NCBI RefSeq assembly: GCF_000827595.2
Contig: NZ_LN776183.1
Coordinates: 468,273-532,272 of the forward strand
Length of the DNA stretch: 64,000 bases
Reading direction: 5' to 3'
From: Necropsobacter massiliensis
GTDB lineage: Bacteria > Pseudomonadota > Gammaproteobacteria > Enterobacterales > Pasteurellaceae
Each line of letters starts with the position of its first letter. The stretch's first letter is position 1. The notes beneath the pieces were generated by a model, which was given only the letters and a program-made list of their open reading frames with translations, was not told where the DNA came from and did not search any database. Of the stretch, positions 20,283 to 30,566 are shown piece after piece. The position numbers and the translations under genes are program-made.

Positions 20283-22000
20283 TATGCACTCTCCGGTTTA
20301 GTTAAAATCATCTCGTTCATGGCGCCACCGCGAATCTGCATCGGGTAAACATGTTCCGTTTCATCCACTTTTACATCCACAAAAACCAGCTTGTCTTTGT
20401 AGGAAAATGCCTGTGCCAGCTTTTCTTCCAATTCTTGTGGCGTATCTATCTGAATACCCACATGCCCATAGGCTTCCGTGAGTTTAACGAAATCCGGCAA
20501 CGAATCCATGTACGATTGTGAATGACGTCCAGAATAGATTAAATCCTGCCATTGTTTTACCATGCCCAGAAAACGGTTGTTTAAACTGATGATAACAATT
20601 GGAATACCGTACTGCTGCGCGGTGGAAAGTTCCTGAATATTCATTTGAATACTGCCGTCGCCGGTAATACAAACCACGGTTTCCTGCGGGTGCGCCAGTT
20701 TCACTCCAAGTGCTGCGGGTAAGCCGAATCCCATGGTGCCGAGACCGCCGGAATTGATCCAACGGCGTGGCTGGGCAAAAGGATAATGCAGTGCGGCGAA
20801 CATTTGGTGCTGACCGACATCGGATGCGACATAGGCTTTTCCCTGTGTCAAGCGGTACACGGTTTCGATCACCTGCTGCGGTTTAATCACTTGGCTGTGG
20901 CGATCAAATTCCAGACATTTTTTTGCTCGCCATTCTTCAATCTGTTTCCACCAATCACTCAGATCCGCCTGCGATCTGAGCAAATTTTCATCCTCCAGCA
21001 GCGCTAAAAATTCGCTCAGTACGCTGTCGGCGCTCCCCACAATCGGGATCGCCGCCGGGACGTTTTTAGAAATTGAGGCCGGATCAATATCAATATGGAT
21101 CACTTTAGCATGCGGACAGTACTTGGTCAGATTATTGGTGGTACGATCATCAAAACGCACTCCGATCCCCAAAATCAAATCGCTGTGGTGCATTGCGGTA
21201 TTCGCTTCAAAGGTACCGTGCATCCCCAACATGCCCAAAAACTGCTGGTCGGTTCCCGGATAAGCGCCCAAGCCCATTAATGAAGCGGTCACCGGTAAAT
21301 GCAGACGCTGGGCAAATTCTGTCAGCTGCACATGGCAGTTGGCGGTAATCGCGCCACCGCCGACGAATAACACTGGTTTTTTGGCAACCAACAAGGCTTT
21401 CAGCGCTTTTTTTATCTGACCTTTATGTCCGTGTACGGTCGGATTATAAGAGCGCAAAGCGATCTCCTCGGGATATTGATAAGGATATTTATGCGCCGGA
21501 TTTACTACGTCTTTTGGAATATCAATTACCACCGGACCGGGACGTCCGGTCGAGGCGATATAAAAGGCTTTTTTAATGATCGCCGGAATCTCTTCCGCCC
21601 GTTTAACCAGAAAACTGTGTTTAACCACCGGACGTGAAATGCCCACCATATCGCATTCCTGAAACGCATCACTGCCGATAAGATTCGACATGACCTGACC
21701 GGAAAAAATTACCAGCGGCACAGAATCCATATAAGCGGTGGCGATACCGGTTATCGCGTTGGTAGCGCCCGGACCGGAAGTCACCAACACGCAACCAACC
21801 TCACCAGTAGCCCGCGCATAGCCGTCGGCCATGTGCACCGCCGCTTGTTCGTGTCGCACCAGAATATGATCGATGCCTGTCAAGGTATGAATGGCATCAT
21901 AAATATCCAACACGGCACCGCCGGGATAACCGAAAACATATTTAACGCCCTGATCACGCAGGGACTGCACTACCATTTCTGCACCGGATAATTTCTTCAT
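20282..22000 (-). CDS. ilvI: acetolactate synthase III large (catalytic) subunit
   Basis: ThDP-dependent enzyme joining two pyruvates, or pyruvate and 2-oxobutyrate, in the first shared step of branched-chain amino-acid synthesis. The catalytic Glu is in [19 protein letters not shown] (Glu51). The ThDP/Mg motif is [16 protein letters not shown] start at the ATG at 22000, which is preceded by GAGAGGTGAAA; a GTG at 22006 is also in frame. The 275-bp upstream region is AT-rich, with no obvious leader peptide rich in branched-chain codons, so attenuation is not evident. Confidence 0.96.
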   Translation of the reverse strand: MKKLSGAEMVVQSLRDQGVKYVFGYPGGAVLDIYDAIHTLTGIDHILVRHEQAAVHMADGYARATGEVGCVLVTSGPGATNAITGIATAYMDSVPLVIFSGQVMSNLIGSDAFQECDMVGISRPVVKHSFLVKRAEEIPAIIKKAFYIASTGRPGPVVIDIPKDVVNPAHKYPYQYPEEIALRSYNPTVHGHKGQIKKALKALLVAKKPVLFVGGGAITANCHVQLTEFAQRLHLPVTASLMGLGAYPGTDQQFLGMLGMHGTFEANTAMHHSDLILGIGVRFDDRTTNNLTKYCPHAKVIHIDIDPASISKNVPAAIPIVGSADSVLSEFLALLEDENLLRSQADLSDWWKQIEEWRAKKCLEFDRHSQVIKPQQVIETVYRLTQGKAYVASDVGQHQMFAALHYPFAQPRRWINSGGLGTMGFGLPAALGVKLAHPQETVVCITGDGSIQMNIQELSTAQQYGIPIVIISLNNRFLGMVKQWQDLIYSGRHSQSYMDSLPDFVKLTEAYGHVGIQIDTPQELEEKLAQAFSYKDKLVFVDVKVDETEHVYPMQIRGGAMNEMILTKPESA

Positions 22001-22193
22001 TTTCACCTCTCAAATTCACCGCACTTCGGCTGCCGGTTGATTGTTTATTTCCTGCGATTATTTTTACCCGAATCAAAATGGCTTGTCTATGAAAATCTGC
22101 GTCTTTATCTCAATGAAATCACTAATTTTAAGGAATTAAATATCGTATTTATTAAATATAAAGCATTTTATAAAAATAATTTTACTTAAATAC

Positions 22194-22221
22194 AAAAAAA
22201 TGCGACTTTATGCCGCATTTT
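22194..22221 (-). terminator. terminator after the NhaC-family gene
   Basis: On the - strand AAATGCGGCA-TAA-... folds with ...TCGCATTT and is followed by seven T. It lies 55 bp beyond the stop of the NhaC-type gene. Confidence 0.65.
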
Positions 22222-22275
22222 ATAAAATATACAAAATTAAATATTTTTATTATAAAGTGTGATATTGATCGCAAC

Positions 22276-23802
22276 TCAGCGTTTCTTAAACAGCAAAATC
22301 AATGCCGCCAAAGTTGCTCCGGTCGCAATAAAACCGAATACGCCCGACTGCGTTAGACCCACAACCAGATAACCGACAATGGTCGCGGCGGCTACAGTTA
22401 AGGCATAAGGCAGCTGAGTAGTAACGTGATCCATGTGATTACATTTCGCCCCGGTAGAAGATAAAATCGTCGTATCGGAAACCGGCGAGCAATGATCACC
22501 GCACACCGCACCCGCCATCACCGCAGACAAACAAGGCAGCATCAGTTCCGGTGCGGCATTTGCCGCAATCGCTGCGGCAATCGGCAGCATAATTCCGAAT
22601 GTTCCCCAGCTGGTGCCTGTCGAAAATGCCATGATTGAGGCTAACATAAACAACAAGGCAGGCAACACGGCAACGGGCAGATTTCCCGATACCAGACCGG
22701 ACAGATAGGTTCCGGTTTTCATATCGCCGACGACATTATTAATTGTCCACGCGAAGCACAGAATTAAAATCGCGCCGAGCATAGACTTCATTCCCACCGA
22801 CCACGATTTCAGATAATCGGCGACACTGACCTGACGGTCAAACAGAATGCACAGCGTGACCATCACAATGGAGGCAGAACCCCCAACCACCAGTGAAACG
22901 CCGACAGTGGTATTTTCAAATGCACCTAATACGGAAAACGGCTGTCCTTGCGCCGCTAACGCCTGATTACCGGTGTACAGCATGGTAGAGACCGTTGCCG
23001 CAATCAGGACAATAATCGGCAAAAACAGATTACGTACATGCCCTGTAACGCCGGATTGCATTTCTTCACTTTCTCCCCCCTTTTCCATCGCCAGTTTTTC
23101 ATGTCTTGCCATAGAACCGATATCAAAAGAAAAATAAGCCACAAAAAATACCATCAGAATGGAAAAAATCGCATAGAAATTCATCGCACTCATCGCCATA
23201 AATGCGCCGATCGGTGAATAATCAGTCATCGCATAAGTGGCAAGCAAGCCCGAAATCAGGGTGATAATATACGCGCCCCAGCTGGATACTGGCATCATCA
23301 CACACATCGGTGCCGCCGTAGAATCAAGAATATAGGCAAGTTTGGCACGCGAAACATTAAATTTATCGGTTACCGGGCGGGCAATCGCGCCGACCGCCAA
23401 ACTATGAAAATAATCGTCGATAAAGGTTACAAACACCAAAGACGCCGCCATTAGCTTTGCGCCGCGGCGGTCTTTAATACGTTGCTGCGCCCATTCGGCA
23501 AAGGCACGGTTACTGCCCGACACGGTCAACAATGAGGTCAAAATACCGAGCAATAACAGGAATAAAAGAATATTAATAGTATCAAAATTAACGCCGCCAT
23601 CACCGCTGTACACTAACGAAGTCACATTGCCGAACAAATATGTCAGCGCAGCAACAAGATTGAAATCCGCCAGCATGAATGAACCGATAATAATCCCGAC
23701 GCTTAAAGACAAAATCACTTTGCGCGTAATGATTGCCAATAACAATGCCAAAATCGGCGGCACAACCGACCACAACGAGGTGGAATAATCTACAAGTTCC
23801 AT
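22276..23802 (-). CDS. NhaC-family transporter, likely lysine-linked (LysW type)
   Basis: Inner-membrane carrier of the NhaC superfamily, 508 residues with about 12 hydrophobic helices. Typical segments include FIDDYFHSLAVGAIARPV, DSTAAPMCVMMPVSSWGAY, FSTGTSWGTFGIMLPIA and CGDHCSPVSDTTILSSTGA. By homology alone it would be called a Na+/H+ antiporter. A lysine riboswitch lies directly upstream, and NhaC-type carriers under this riboswitch have been proposed as lysine transporters (LysW). I therefore favour lysine uptake, as inference from regulation. Confidence 0.85.
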   Translation of the reverse strand: MELVDYSTSLWSVVPPILALLLAIITRKVILSLSVGIIIGSFMLADFNLVAALTYLFGNVTSLVYSGDGGVNFDTINILLFLLLLGILTSLLTVSGSNRAFAEWAQQRIKDRRGAKLMAASLVFVTFIDDYFHSLAVGAIARPVTDKFNVSRAKLAYILDSTAAPMCVMMPVSSWGAYIITLISGLLATYAMTDYSPIGAFMAMSAMNFYAIFSILMVFFVAYFSFDIGSMARHEKLAMEKGGESEEMQSGVTGHVRNLFLPIIVLIAATVSTMLYTGNQALAAQGQPFSVLGAFENTTVGVSLVVGGSASIVMVTLCILFDRQVSVADYLKSWSVGMKSMLGAILILCFAWTINNVVGDMKTGTYLSGLVSGNLPVAVLPALLFMLASIMAFSTGTSWGTFGIMLPIAAAIAANAAPELMLPCLSAVMAGAVCGDHCSPVSDTTILSSTGAKCNHMDHVTTQLPYALTVAAATIVGYLVVGLTQSGVFGFIATGATLAALILLFKKR

Positions 23803-23894
23803 TTATGTTCTACCTAAAATAAGGGAGAACCACTGAAGTTAACTATTTTAAAGAATGGGTCTGATTTAAAATAAAAAGGCAGGTAAAAAAGTAA

Positions 23895-24085
23895 TGACCT
23901 AACCTAACCAGTAGCGCTCCATAGTGATTAACCAAACTATGACAGTGACGCCTCTTTCGATGACGCCCCCAACCAGTTAAAATGACTTTTAACTGATTTC
24001 GGCAACCATTCCTTTCCTTTTCCCTCATCGCTATCCACTCAGAAAAAATACTTATAATGGCTGCACCTCTACATACATAGGACGC
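23895..24085 (-). promoter_or_regulatory. lysine riboswitch (L box)
   Basis: Read on the - strand the leader contains the L-box landmarks in order. These are GTAGAGGTGCAG, then AAGTA, then GAGTGGATAGCGATGAGG, then GGAAAGGAATGGTTGCCGAA, then GGGGGCGTCA, then CACTGTCATAG, and finally CTATGGAGCGCTACT. The 5' GTAG and 3' CTAC can close the P1 stem. The order and spacing match the known five-helix aptamer. Downstream, about 90 nt separate it from the ATG at 23802. I could not decide whether control is by a terminator or by hiding the ribosome-binding site (AGGTAGAACATAA). Confidence 0.85.
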
Positions 24086-24090
24086 AGCAA

Positions 24091-24119
24091 AGATTACAAT
24101 AAGTTGATAAAAATGCCAA
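24091..24119 (-). promoter_or_regulatory. promoter of the lysine-riboswitch transcript
   Basis: On the - strand TTGGCA (24119-24114) and TAATCT (24096-24091) are 17 bp apart. Transcription would start near 24085, directly in front of the riboswitch. Confidence 0.65.
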
Positions 24120-24286
24120 GAGCAAAAATAAAAATTTTTTATTTTTTTAACCGCACTTATTCTGCGTATATATAAAAATATGGCATTTAATTTAAAATTA
24201 CATTTACCTTACAACATATTTTCGTTATTATGCAGCAACTGTTTTAAGTTCGTTTAATTAATTTTTAATACATCAGAGGAATAGCA

Positions 24287-24691
24287 ATGAGCGAAATATT
24301 AAAAACATTAACAAATATTCGCAGCCTGCGTGCAGCTGCCCGTGAATTAAGCTTGGCACAATTGGAAAGCATTTTAGATAAACTGCAAACCGTTGTGGCG
24401 GAAAAACGAGAAGAAGCCACCCGTTTGCAACAACAAGAAGCCGAACGCCAAGAGCGTATTGAAAAATACCGCGCATTATTGAAACAAGACGGCATCACCG
24501 CCGACGAACTCGCCGAAATCCTGAACACGGACAGCACCCCGCCACGCAAGAAAAGAACACCGCGCCCCGCCAAATATCGCTATACCGATGAAAACGGTGA
24601 AACAAAAACTTGGACTGGTCAAGGCAGAACACCACGGACGATTCAAGCCGCACTGGATGCGGGAAAATCATTGACCGATTTTGAAATTTAA
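24287..24691 (+). CDS. hns: H-NS family nucleoid protein
   Basis: DNA-bridging nucleoid protein that silences AT-rich DNA. The 134 residues comprise an N-terminal oligomerisation domain (MSEILKTLTNIRSLRAAARELS) and a coiled coil rich in Glu, Arg and Gln. A linker with a basic patch (PPRKKRTPRPAKYRY) precedes the C-terminal DNA-binding core WTGQGRTPRTIQAAL. The core loop reads QGRTP, versus QGRTP/QGR in well-studied members. The start follows AGAGGAATAGCA. It precedes purU, as in related genomes, but a terminator separates them. Confidence 0.95.
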   Translation: MSEILKTLTNIRSLRAAARELSLAQLESILDKLQTVVAEKREEATRLQQQEAERQERIEKYRALLKQDGITADELAEILNTDSTPPRKKRTPRPAKYRYTDENGETKTWTGQGRTPRTIQAALDAGKSLTDFEI

Positions 24692-24710
24692 CCCGATTTA
24701 TTCACCATCT

Positions 24711-24744
24711 AAAACCCATATTTAGTTATATTTATGGGTTTTTA
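24711..24744 (+). terminator. hns terminator
   Basis: AACCCATA and TATGGGTT form a stem followed by TTTTACTTTTT, 20 bp after the hns stop. Confidence 0.8.
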
Positions 24745-24781
24745 CTTTTTTATCATCTGACAATAACTGCGGCATAATATT

Positions 24782-25618
24782 ATGATCGAAAATAAAATAT
24801 TACTCACCGATTGCCCCGACGATAAAGGTCTGATCGCCAAAATTACGAATATTTGCTATAAACACCAGCTTAATATTATTCATAATAATCAATTTGTCGA
24901 TTTTGAAACGAAACATTTTTTCATGCGCACCGAACTGCAAGGCATTTTTAATCCGGAAACCCTATTAGCGGATTTAGCATTCAGTCTGCCGCAAGGCACC
25001 AATAATCGCTTAATCGGCGCCAAGCGAAAACGGATTGTAATTCTGGTCACCAAAGAGGCCCATTGTATCGGCGATATTCTGATGAAAAACTATTATGGCG
25101 GTCTGGATGTAGACATTGCCGCGGTAATCGGCAACCACGACACCTTAAGAACCTTAGTGGAACGCTTTGAAGTGCCGTTTCACTGCATCAGTCACGAAGG
25201 ATTAAGCCGAGTCGAACACGACAGACTGCTGGCGGAAAAAATCGACGATTATGCCCCAGATTACATCGTGCTGGCGAAATATATGCGCGTGCTGAATCCG
25301 CAGTTCGTCGCCCGCTATCCGAATCGTGTTATCAATATTCATCATTCCTTCCTGCCAGCGTTTATCGGTGCCAGACCTTACCAGCAGGCGTATGAACGCG
25401 GTGTGAAAATTATCGGCGCAACGGCACATTTCATCAATAATGAGTTGGATCAAGGTCCGATTATTATGCAAAACGTGATCAATATCGACCATACCTATAG
25501 TGCTGATGCCATGATGCGCGCCGGGCGTGATGTGGAAAAAAGCGTGCTGACCCGGGCGCTGGATCTCGCCTTGCATGACCGGATTTTTGTTTACCAGAAT
25601 AAAACCATTGTGCTGTAA
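24782..25618 (+). CDS. purU: formyltetrahydrofolate deformylase
   Basis: Hydrolyses 10-formyl-THF to THF and formate, balancing one-carbon pools and feeding formate to PurT. An N-terminal ACT domain (residues about 5-85, LLTDCPDDKGLIAKITNICYKH) senses methionine or glycine in characterised enzymes. The formyltransferase domain has INIHHSFLPAFIGA and ATAHFINNELDQGPII, which carry the Asn, His and Asp catalytic residues. Length 278 is normal. The ATG at 24782 has only a weak ribosome-binding site. An uptake-signal hairpin follows the stop. Confidence 0.95.
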   Translation: MIENKILLTDCPDDKGLIAKITNICYKHQLNIIHNNQFVDFETKHFFMRTELQGIFNPETLLADLAFSLPQGTNNRLIGAKRKRIVILVTKEAHCIGDILMKNYYGGLDVDIAAVIGNHDTLRTLVERFEVPFHCISHEGLSRVEHDRLLAEKIDDYAPDYIVLAKYMRVLNPQFVARYPNRVINIHHSFLPAFIGARPYQQAYERGVKIIGATAHFINNELDQGPIIMQNVINIDHTYSADAMMRAGRDVEKSVLTRALDLALHDRIFVYQNKTIVL

Positions 25619-25623
25619 ACGGC

Positions 25624-25653
25624 AAAAGTGCGGTGAAAAGGACCGCACTTTTA
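25624..25653 (+). terminator. inverted uptake-signal pair between purU and hemA
   Basis: AAAAGTGCGGT and ACCGCACTTTT with a 7-nt loop, between the convergent ends of purU and hemA. It can act in both directions. Confidence 0.8.
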
Positions 25654-25669
25654 TAATGTTCAGTTATCT

Positions 25670-26977
25670 TCATTCTTCCGAAGTGGAGCCGATGCTGTCG
25701 GAAAATGCCTGTAAACCCTGCGCGTTACCGGATTTCACCATCGTCTGCATTGCGCGGGTGGGTTGGTGAATCAGTTTGTTGGTCAGTTTATAGCTTAATT
25801 CCTGCAATATCTGCTCAGCATTTTCACCCTGCCGCAGCGATAACAGCGCTTTTTCCAACAATGCCTGACGGGTTTGTTCCGCACTGTCGCGGTAAGCGCG
25901 GATCAATCCGGAAAACTGATGAACCTTAAGCCATTGATAAAAATCCTGATTTTCCTGTTGGATAATGGTTTCCGCCTGCGTTGACGCCCGTTCTCTGCGG
26001 CTGACGTTACGTTGAATAATATGTTGCAAATCATCCACTGTGTAATGATAAACACTTTCCAGCTCACCAACGCTTTGCTCAACATCGCGCGGCACGGCAA
26101 TATCCACAATCAACATCGGCTGGTGATGTCTTTTGCGCTGCGCCTGTCGCACCATTTCCTGCGTAATCAGTACCTGTTGGCTGCCGGTGGAACTGATAAT
26201 AATATCCGCCGAATCCACCCCTTGCTGCAAGTCATTCAACGCTAGAATGCGAATATGTTGATCCGTCTCCAGTTTTTCCACCAGCGCCTGCGCACGGGCT
26301 AATGTGCGGTTGACAATAGTCAGGCTTTTCACCCCGTGACGCAATAAATGGCGGCTGACCAGTTCAATGGTTTCTCCAGCACCGACCAGTACAATATTCA
26401 GTTTGCTCAGACTGTCAAAAATCTGGCGCGCCAAGGTACAGGCGGTATAAGCAACGGACACCGCATTTTCGCCGATGTCGGTTTCCGTACGCACCCGTTT
26501 AGCGGCGGCAAAGGTTTTCTGAAACAAGCGCGAAAACTCACCGGAAACAGCACTTTGGTGCTGTTGATAAAATTGTGCGCTGATTTGATAGGCTTGTTTT
26601 ACCTGACCTAAAATCTGCGGTTCGCCCAGTATCAGCGAATCCAACCCGCAGGCAACGCGCATTAAGTGTTCGGTGGCCTGCTGATTTTGTGCCGAATAAA
26701 GGCAATCGTTCAAATCGCCCACGCTTAACTGGTGTACTTCGGCAAACCAGTGTATACAGCGTTGCTGCCAATGGTTGGCCTCGTGCGGCGGGATCTGTTT
26801 ATTGTGAAAATATACTTCTGTGCGGTTACATGTGGAGAGAATCACCGCACTGTCCGCCAGTGCGGATTGGCTGAGTTGGCGTAACGCCAAAAGCCGCTTT
26901 TCTTCAGAAAAAGCGACTTTTTCGCGCAATGCCACAGAAGCGGTCTTATGGTTAATACCTAACACAAGAATTGTCAT
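25670..26977 (-). CDS. hemA: glutamyl-tRNA reductase
   Basis: First enzyme of C5 haem synthesis: reduces glutamyl-tRNA to glutamate-1-semialdehyde with NADPH. The start at 26977 gives [20 protein letters not shown], the conserved N-terminus; a longer frame to 27001 lacks a match. Catalytic Cys50 lies in [10 protein letters not shown]. The NADPH domain has [13 protein letters not shown], and the C-terminus is the dimerisation helix. At 435 residues it is near the usual size. Its presence indicates that the organism can start haem synthesis, unlike H. influenzae, which lacks this pathway step. Confidence 0.94.
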   Translation of the reverse strand: MTILVLGINHKTASVALREKVAFSEEKRLLALRQLSQSALADSAVILSTCNRTEVYFHNKQIPPHEANHWQQRCIHWFAEVHQLSVGDLNDCLYSAQNQQATEHLMRVACGLDSLILGEPQILGQVKQAYQISAQFYQQHQSAVSGEFSRLFQKTFAAAKRVRTETDIGENAVSVAYTACTLARQIFDSLSKLNIVLVGAGETIELVSRHLLRHGVKSLTIVNRTLARAQALVEKLETDQHIRILALNDLQQGVDSADIIISSTGSQQVLITQEMVRQAQRKRHHQPMLIVDIAVPRDVEQSVGELESVYHYTVDDLQHIIQRNVSRRERASTQAETIIQQENQDFYQWLKVHQFSGLIRAYRDSAEQTRQALLEKALLSLRQGENAEQILQELSYKLTNKLIHQPTRAMQTMVKSGNAQGLQAFSDSIGSTSEE

Positions 26978-27118
26978 AAACTCGTTGAAAATTGACCGCA
27001 CTTCGCGCTCAATATCCCCACATTCTCAAAATAGAAAATAAAACCCTGTCATTTTAAGCAATTATGCTCAGCGTAGCAAATCAGATTCCCTATTTTTATG
27101 CAGAATAACCTGATTTGA

Positions 27119-27820
27119 TTAGAAATCATCTTTCGCTTTACGCAACGCCGTAAATTCAGCCAGCGAATTTGCCTGTAAAAACGGATTAATGGATTTCTCA
27201 AATCCTAATCTGGTCGGCACGCTGGGTTTATGTGCCGCCCGCCATTCTTCCACCTGTGCCAAATAGCGACGCACGACTGCTGGATCATGTGCGACGGTCG
27301 CGGCAAAAGTCAGATTGCTCAGGGTATATTCATGGGCGGGGCAAACAATCGTCTCATCGGGCAGCGCTTTTAATCGCTGAAGCGAATCGAACATTTGCTG
27401 GTAATCGCCGGTGAACACTCTGCCGCAGCCGGCGGAAAACAAACAATCGCCGCAAAATAAGTGTCCGTCGATCAGAAAGCTGACATGTTGCGCGGTATGT
27501 CCGCCGCTGGGCAGCACCCTAATCTGGTAATGCGTAGTGGCAATCTCTCCCTCGCTCACCAGCTGTGTGGCGCCTTTGTCAGCGGTTTCTGCCGGCCCCA
27601 ATATCGGTACTTGTGGATAAGCGCGTTTAAATGCGCTCACGCCGCCGACATGGTCATCATGTTTATGCGTCAGCAACAATGCCTCCACCTCCAGCTTATG
27701 CTGGGTTAAAAAGCGAAACAAATTCTCGGTTTCCGGAAGGTCGATCACAATTACGGGCAAATTTTCTCGTCCGTAAACCCAAATATAGTTATCATGAAGT
27801 GCAGGAATCGGAAATAACAT
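27119..27820 (-). CDS. gloB: hydroxyacylglutathione hydrolase (glyoxalase II)
   Basis: Releases D-lactate and glutathione from S-lactoylglutathione in methylglyoxal detoxification. The start at 27820 follows GAGGATAATTAC; the longer frame to 27877 overlaps the divergent gene. The metallo-beta-lactamase motif is [10 protein letters not shown] (His52, His54, Asp56, His57). Further metal ligands are in [10 protein letters not shown] and [12 protein letters not shown], and the substrate-binding basic residues are near the C-terminus. At 233 residues it is slightly shorter than E. coli's 251. It is divergent from the YafS-like methyltransferase, as in enterobacteria. Confidence 0.94.
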   Translation of the reverse strand: MLFPIPALHDNYIWVYGRENLPVIVIDLPETENLFRFLTQHKLEVEALLLTHKHDDHVGGVSAFKRAYPQVPILGPAETADKGATQLVSEGEIATTHYQIRVLPSGGHTAQHVSFLIDGHLFCGDCLFSAGCGRVFTGDYQQMFDSLQRLKALPDETIVCPAHEYTLSNLTFAATVAHDPAVVRRYLAQVEEWRAAHKPSVPTRLGFEKSINPFLQANSLAEFTALRKAKDDF

Positions 27821-27842
27821 GTAATTATCCTCGAGGTTAATA

Positions 27843-28556
27843 ATGAAATGGAACGCAAAATCCTCCGCCGACTTCAATCAGCCTACCAGCTGGCGGCAGT
27901 TGCAGCGCGGTAGCCAGTATTGTAATGCACTTAACCGCTATTTTGCCAACTGGTTGCCGAATATTGTCGGCGATCATTTGTTAAAAATCGGCGGACTCAG
28001 CGCCGAAATTCGCTGTGAATTGCCGCAGTTGCATCAAATAATCGTCTCGGCAGAAATTGACGAAAATCTGACCGCACTTTTAGCTGACGATAATCTCTCG
28101 CTGATACAAGCAAGCCCGCTGGAACTGCCTTTCGTTGAAGATTCGATCAATGCCTGCCTGCTGCTCAACGTGTTAAATTTCTGTCAGGATCCGCACCAAA
28201 TCCTGCGCGAAATCAACCGTGTACTGTGCGACGACGGCTATTTGTTTGTTTCACTCTTTAACCCGTTCAGTCGTCTATTGTTTAAGCGCACGCTCGGCGT
28301 TAAAGTGCAACAGCCTTTTCCTTTTCGGCAATATTTGCTGTGCCGAGTGATCGATTGGTTGGAACTGCTGAATTTTGACATTCTGGCGCAGCAACATTTA
28401 CCCCTGCACAATGAGCGCGGACCGTTTGCGCCGTTAACCGTGATCTGCGCACAAAAACGGGTTTATCCGCTCACTCTGCAACCGCAGAAAATGTCTTTCC
28501 GCGCCGCGGGTAATCTGGAACCAGCCAACGCCTTTAAACAGATGAAGGAAAACTAA
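27843..28556 (+). CDS. yafS: YafS-like class I SAM-dependent methyltransferase
   Basis: A small methyltransferase of unknown substrate. The protein has [25 protein letters not shown] (actual text [12 protein letters not shown], then a motif IV region) and [28 protein letters not shown], typical of the Methyltransf_11 fold. The usual glycine-rich SAM loop is weak ([15 protein letters not shown]). The 5' end is only 22 bp from the divergent gloB start, the same pair as E. coli gloB-yafS. Length 237 matches. The function of this family remains unassigned. Confidence 0.78.
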   Translation: MKWNAKSSADFNQPTSWRQLQRGSQYCNALNRYFANWLPNIVGDHLLKIGGLSAEIRCELPQLHQIIVSAEIDENLTALLADDNLSLIQASPLELPFVEDSINACLLLNVLNFCQDPHQILREINRVLCDDGYLFVSLFNPFSRLLFKRTLGVKVQQPFPFRQYLLCRVIDWLELLNFDILAQQHLPLHNERGPFAPLTVICAQKRVYPLTLQPQKMSFRAAGNLEPANAFKQMKEN

Positions 28557-28672
28557 GCGTAGGCGGTCAGGTTCAAAAACAGGCGTTAATCAGCAAGCAG
28601 CAGTACATTATGCTTGCCCGATTAAGCAAACTCCCCTATTATGCTCTGCTTTAACCTACAAGAGAAGACAGC

Positions 28673-30433
28673 ATGACAGCACAAACCTTTATTCCCGGTA
28701 AAGATGCCGCCCTTGAAGAGAGTATCGCGAAATTTCAACAAAAACTGACCGCACTTGGCTTTGATATTGAAGAAGTCTCGTGGCTGAATCCGGTACCAAA
28801 CGTGTGGTCCGTGCATATTCGCGACAAAGATTGCCCGCAATGTTTTGCCAACGGCAAGGGCGCAAGCAAGAAAGCTGCGCTGGCGTCGGCGCTGGGCGAA
28901 TATTTCGAACGTCTGTCAACCAATTATTTCTTCGCCGATTTTTATCTCGGGCAAGATATCGCTAATGGCGACTTTGTACATTATCCGTCGGAAAAATGGT
29001 TTCCGATTGAAGACGACGGATTGCTGCCGTCGGGTATTTTAAATCAGGAACTGCTGAATTATTATGATCCGAATAACGAACTGAGCCCGGAATTGCTGGT
29101 CGATCTGCAATCCGGCAATGCTGAACGCGGCATTGTGGCGCTGCCTTATGTACGCCAGTCGGATCAACGCACGGTTTATTTTCCGCAAAGCATTATCGCG
29201 AATCTATATGTCTCCAACGGGATGTCCGCCGGCAACACTCGCTATGAAGCCCGAGTACAGGGATTGTCGGAAGTGTTTGAACGCTATGTAAAAAATAAAA
29301 TCATCGCCGAGGCTATCAGCCTGCCGTTGATCCCGGAACATGTGATGGCGCGCTATCCTTCGGTGCAAGCATCAATTCGGAAACTGGAAGAAGAAGGTTT
29401 TCCGATTCTGGCTTATGATGCGTCCTTGGGCGGTCAATACCCGGTGATTTGCGTTATCTTGCTGAACCCGCACAACGGCACCTGTTTTGCGTCTTTCGGC
29501 GCGCACCCGAATTTTCAGGTGGCGTTGGAACGCACCGTTACGGAATTGTTACAAGGGCGCAGCTTAAAGGATTTGGATGTTTTCACCCCGCCGTCGTTTA
29601 ATAATGATGACGTCGCCGATCACGCCAATCTGGAAACCCATTTTATTGATTCCAGCGGCTTAATTTCATGGGACGTATTTAAACAAGAGGCGGATTTTGC
29701 CTTCGCCGATTGGGATTTTTCCGGCAATACCCATCAAGAATACGAGAATCTCATGGCGATCTTTCAAGCGCAGCAAAAAGAAGTCTATATTATGGATTAT
29801 ACTCATCTGGATGTGTATGCCTGCCGCATTATCGTGCCGGGCATGTCAGATATTTATCCTGCCGATGATCTGATTTACGCCAATAACAACATGGGAATGG
29901 ACTGGCGTGAAATTTTGCTCGATCTGCCGCATTTTCATCATACGCAGGAAACCTACCGAGAATTGTTGGCGGAACTGGATGAACAAGGCATTGACGACGC
30001 CACCAGAGTGCGCGAATTTATCGGCATTGTCGCCCCGCCGCAATCAGGCTGGACAACGCTGCGTATTGGCGAGCTGAAATCCATGTTGTATTTGGCGATT
30101 CAGGATCTGGACAATGCACTGGAATGGGCGACTTGGACATTAAATATGAGCGCTTCGGTCTTCAGCCCAGCGCGTGCCAACTATTACCGCTGTTTAATCA
30201 GCTCTCTTGAGCTGTTTTCCGATAGCGCACGCACGCCGGAACAATACCGCATGGTATTTGAGAAAATGTACGGCAATACTGCGGTAGAGTTTGCTTGGAA
30301 CGCAATACAAGGCAGCAATCCGTTTTACGATTTGCCAGCCGACGACGAACGGTTACAGCATTTCCACGCCCATCAGAAACTGCTTACCGCCTATGCCAAA
30401 CTGCAAAAAGCCAAACGCGAACACCGACAATAA
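28673..30433 (+). CDS. ycaO: YcaO protein, ribosomal S12 methylthiolation accessory factor
   Basis: YcaO-fold ATP-dependent protein that supports RimO-type beta-methylthiolation of ribosomal protein S12. The protein is 586 residues, the same as E. coli YcaO. It matches strongly at the start (FIPGKDAALEESIAKFQQKL, then WLNPVPNVWSVHIRDKDCPQC) and through GKGASKKAALASALGEYFERLSTNYFF. The ATP-binding YcaO core is residues about 60-390 and a TPR-like C-terminal domain follows. It is not a peptide-modifying gene cluster: no precursor peptide or dehydrogenase gene is nearby. Confidence 0.92.
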   Translation: MTAQTFIPGKDAALEESIAKFQQKLTALGFDIEEVSWLNPVPNVWSVHIRDKDCPQCFANGKGASKKAALASALGEYFERLSTNYFFADFYLGQDIANGDFVHYPSEKWFPIEDDGLLPSGILNQELLNYYDPNNELSPELLVDLQSGNAERGIVALPYVRQSDQRTVYFPQSIIANLYVSNGMSAGNTRYEARVQGLSEVFERYVKNKIIAEAISLPLIPEHVMARYPSVQASIRKLEEEGFPILAYDASLGGQYPVICVILLNPHNGTCFASFGAHPNFQVALERTVTELLQGRSLKDLDVFTPPSFNNDDVADHANLETHFIDSSGLISWDVFKQEADFAFADWDFSGNTHQEYENLMAIFQAQQKEVYIMDYTHLDVYACRIIVPGMSDIYPADDLIYANNNMGMDWREILLDLPHFHHTQETYRELLAELDEQGIDDATRVREFIGIVAPPQSGWTTLRIGELKSMLYLAIQDLDNALEWATWTLNMSASVFSPARANYYRCLISSLELFSDSARTPEQYRMVFEKMYGNTAVEFAWNAIQGSNPFYDLPADDERLQHFHAHQKLLTAYAKLQKAKREHRQ

Positions 30434-30566
30434 ACCGCACTGCGCATAAACCGGCGTCAGGTCAAACTGTGCGCCGATTTATCATACTGTGATCCGGCGC
30501 AAAGAAATATGCCTAATTTAACGTTATGATAACAAACGATCTTTACAGCTTATTAAGGAGTATATT

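Noticed and set aside
22001..22193. Leader-peptide attenuator before ilvI
   Set aside because: No short ORF rich in Leu, Ile or Val codons followed by alternative hairpins is visible. The hairpin present belongs to the upstream gene.
23843..24028. Small open frame of 61 codons on the - strand upstream of the NhaC-type gene
   Set aside because: The whole frame lies inside the lysine riboswitch, and the RNA motifs explain the sequence better than a peptide.
27036..27118. Terminator between gloB and hemA from the CAAATCAG/CTGATTTG pair
   Set aside because: The arms are separated by a loop of more than 20 nt and no T-run follows.
28673..30433. YcaO protein as part of a modified-peptide (RiPP) cluster
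   Set aside because: Sequence and length match the E. coli ribosomal-protein accessory YcaO, and no precursor peptide or partner enzyme is nearby.
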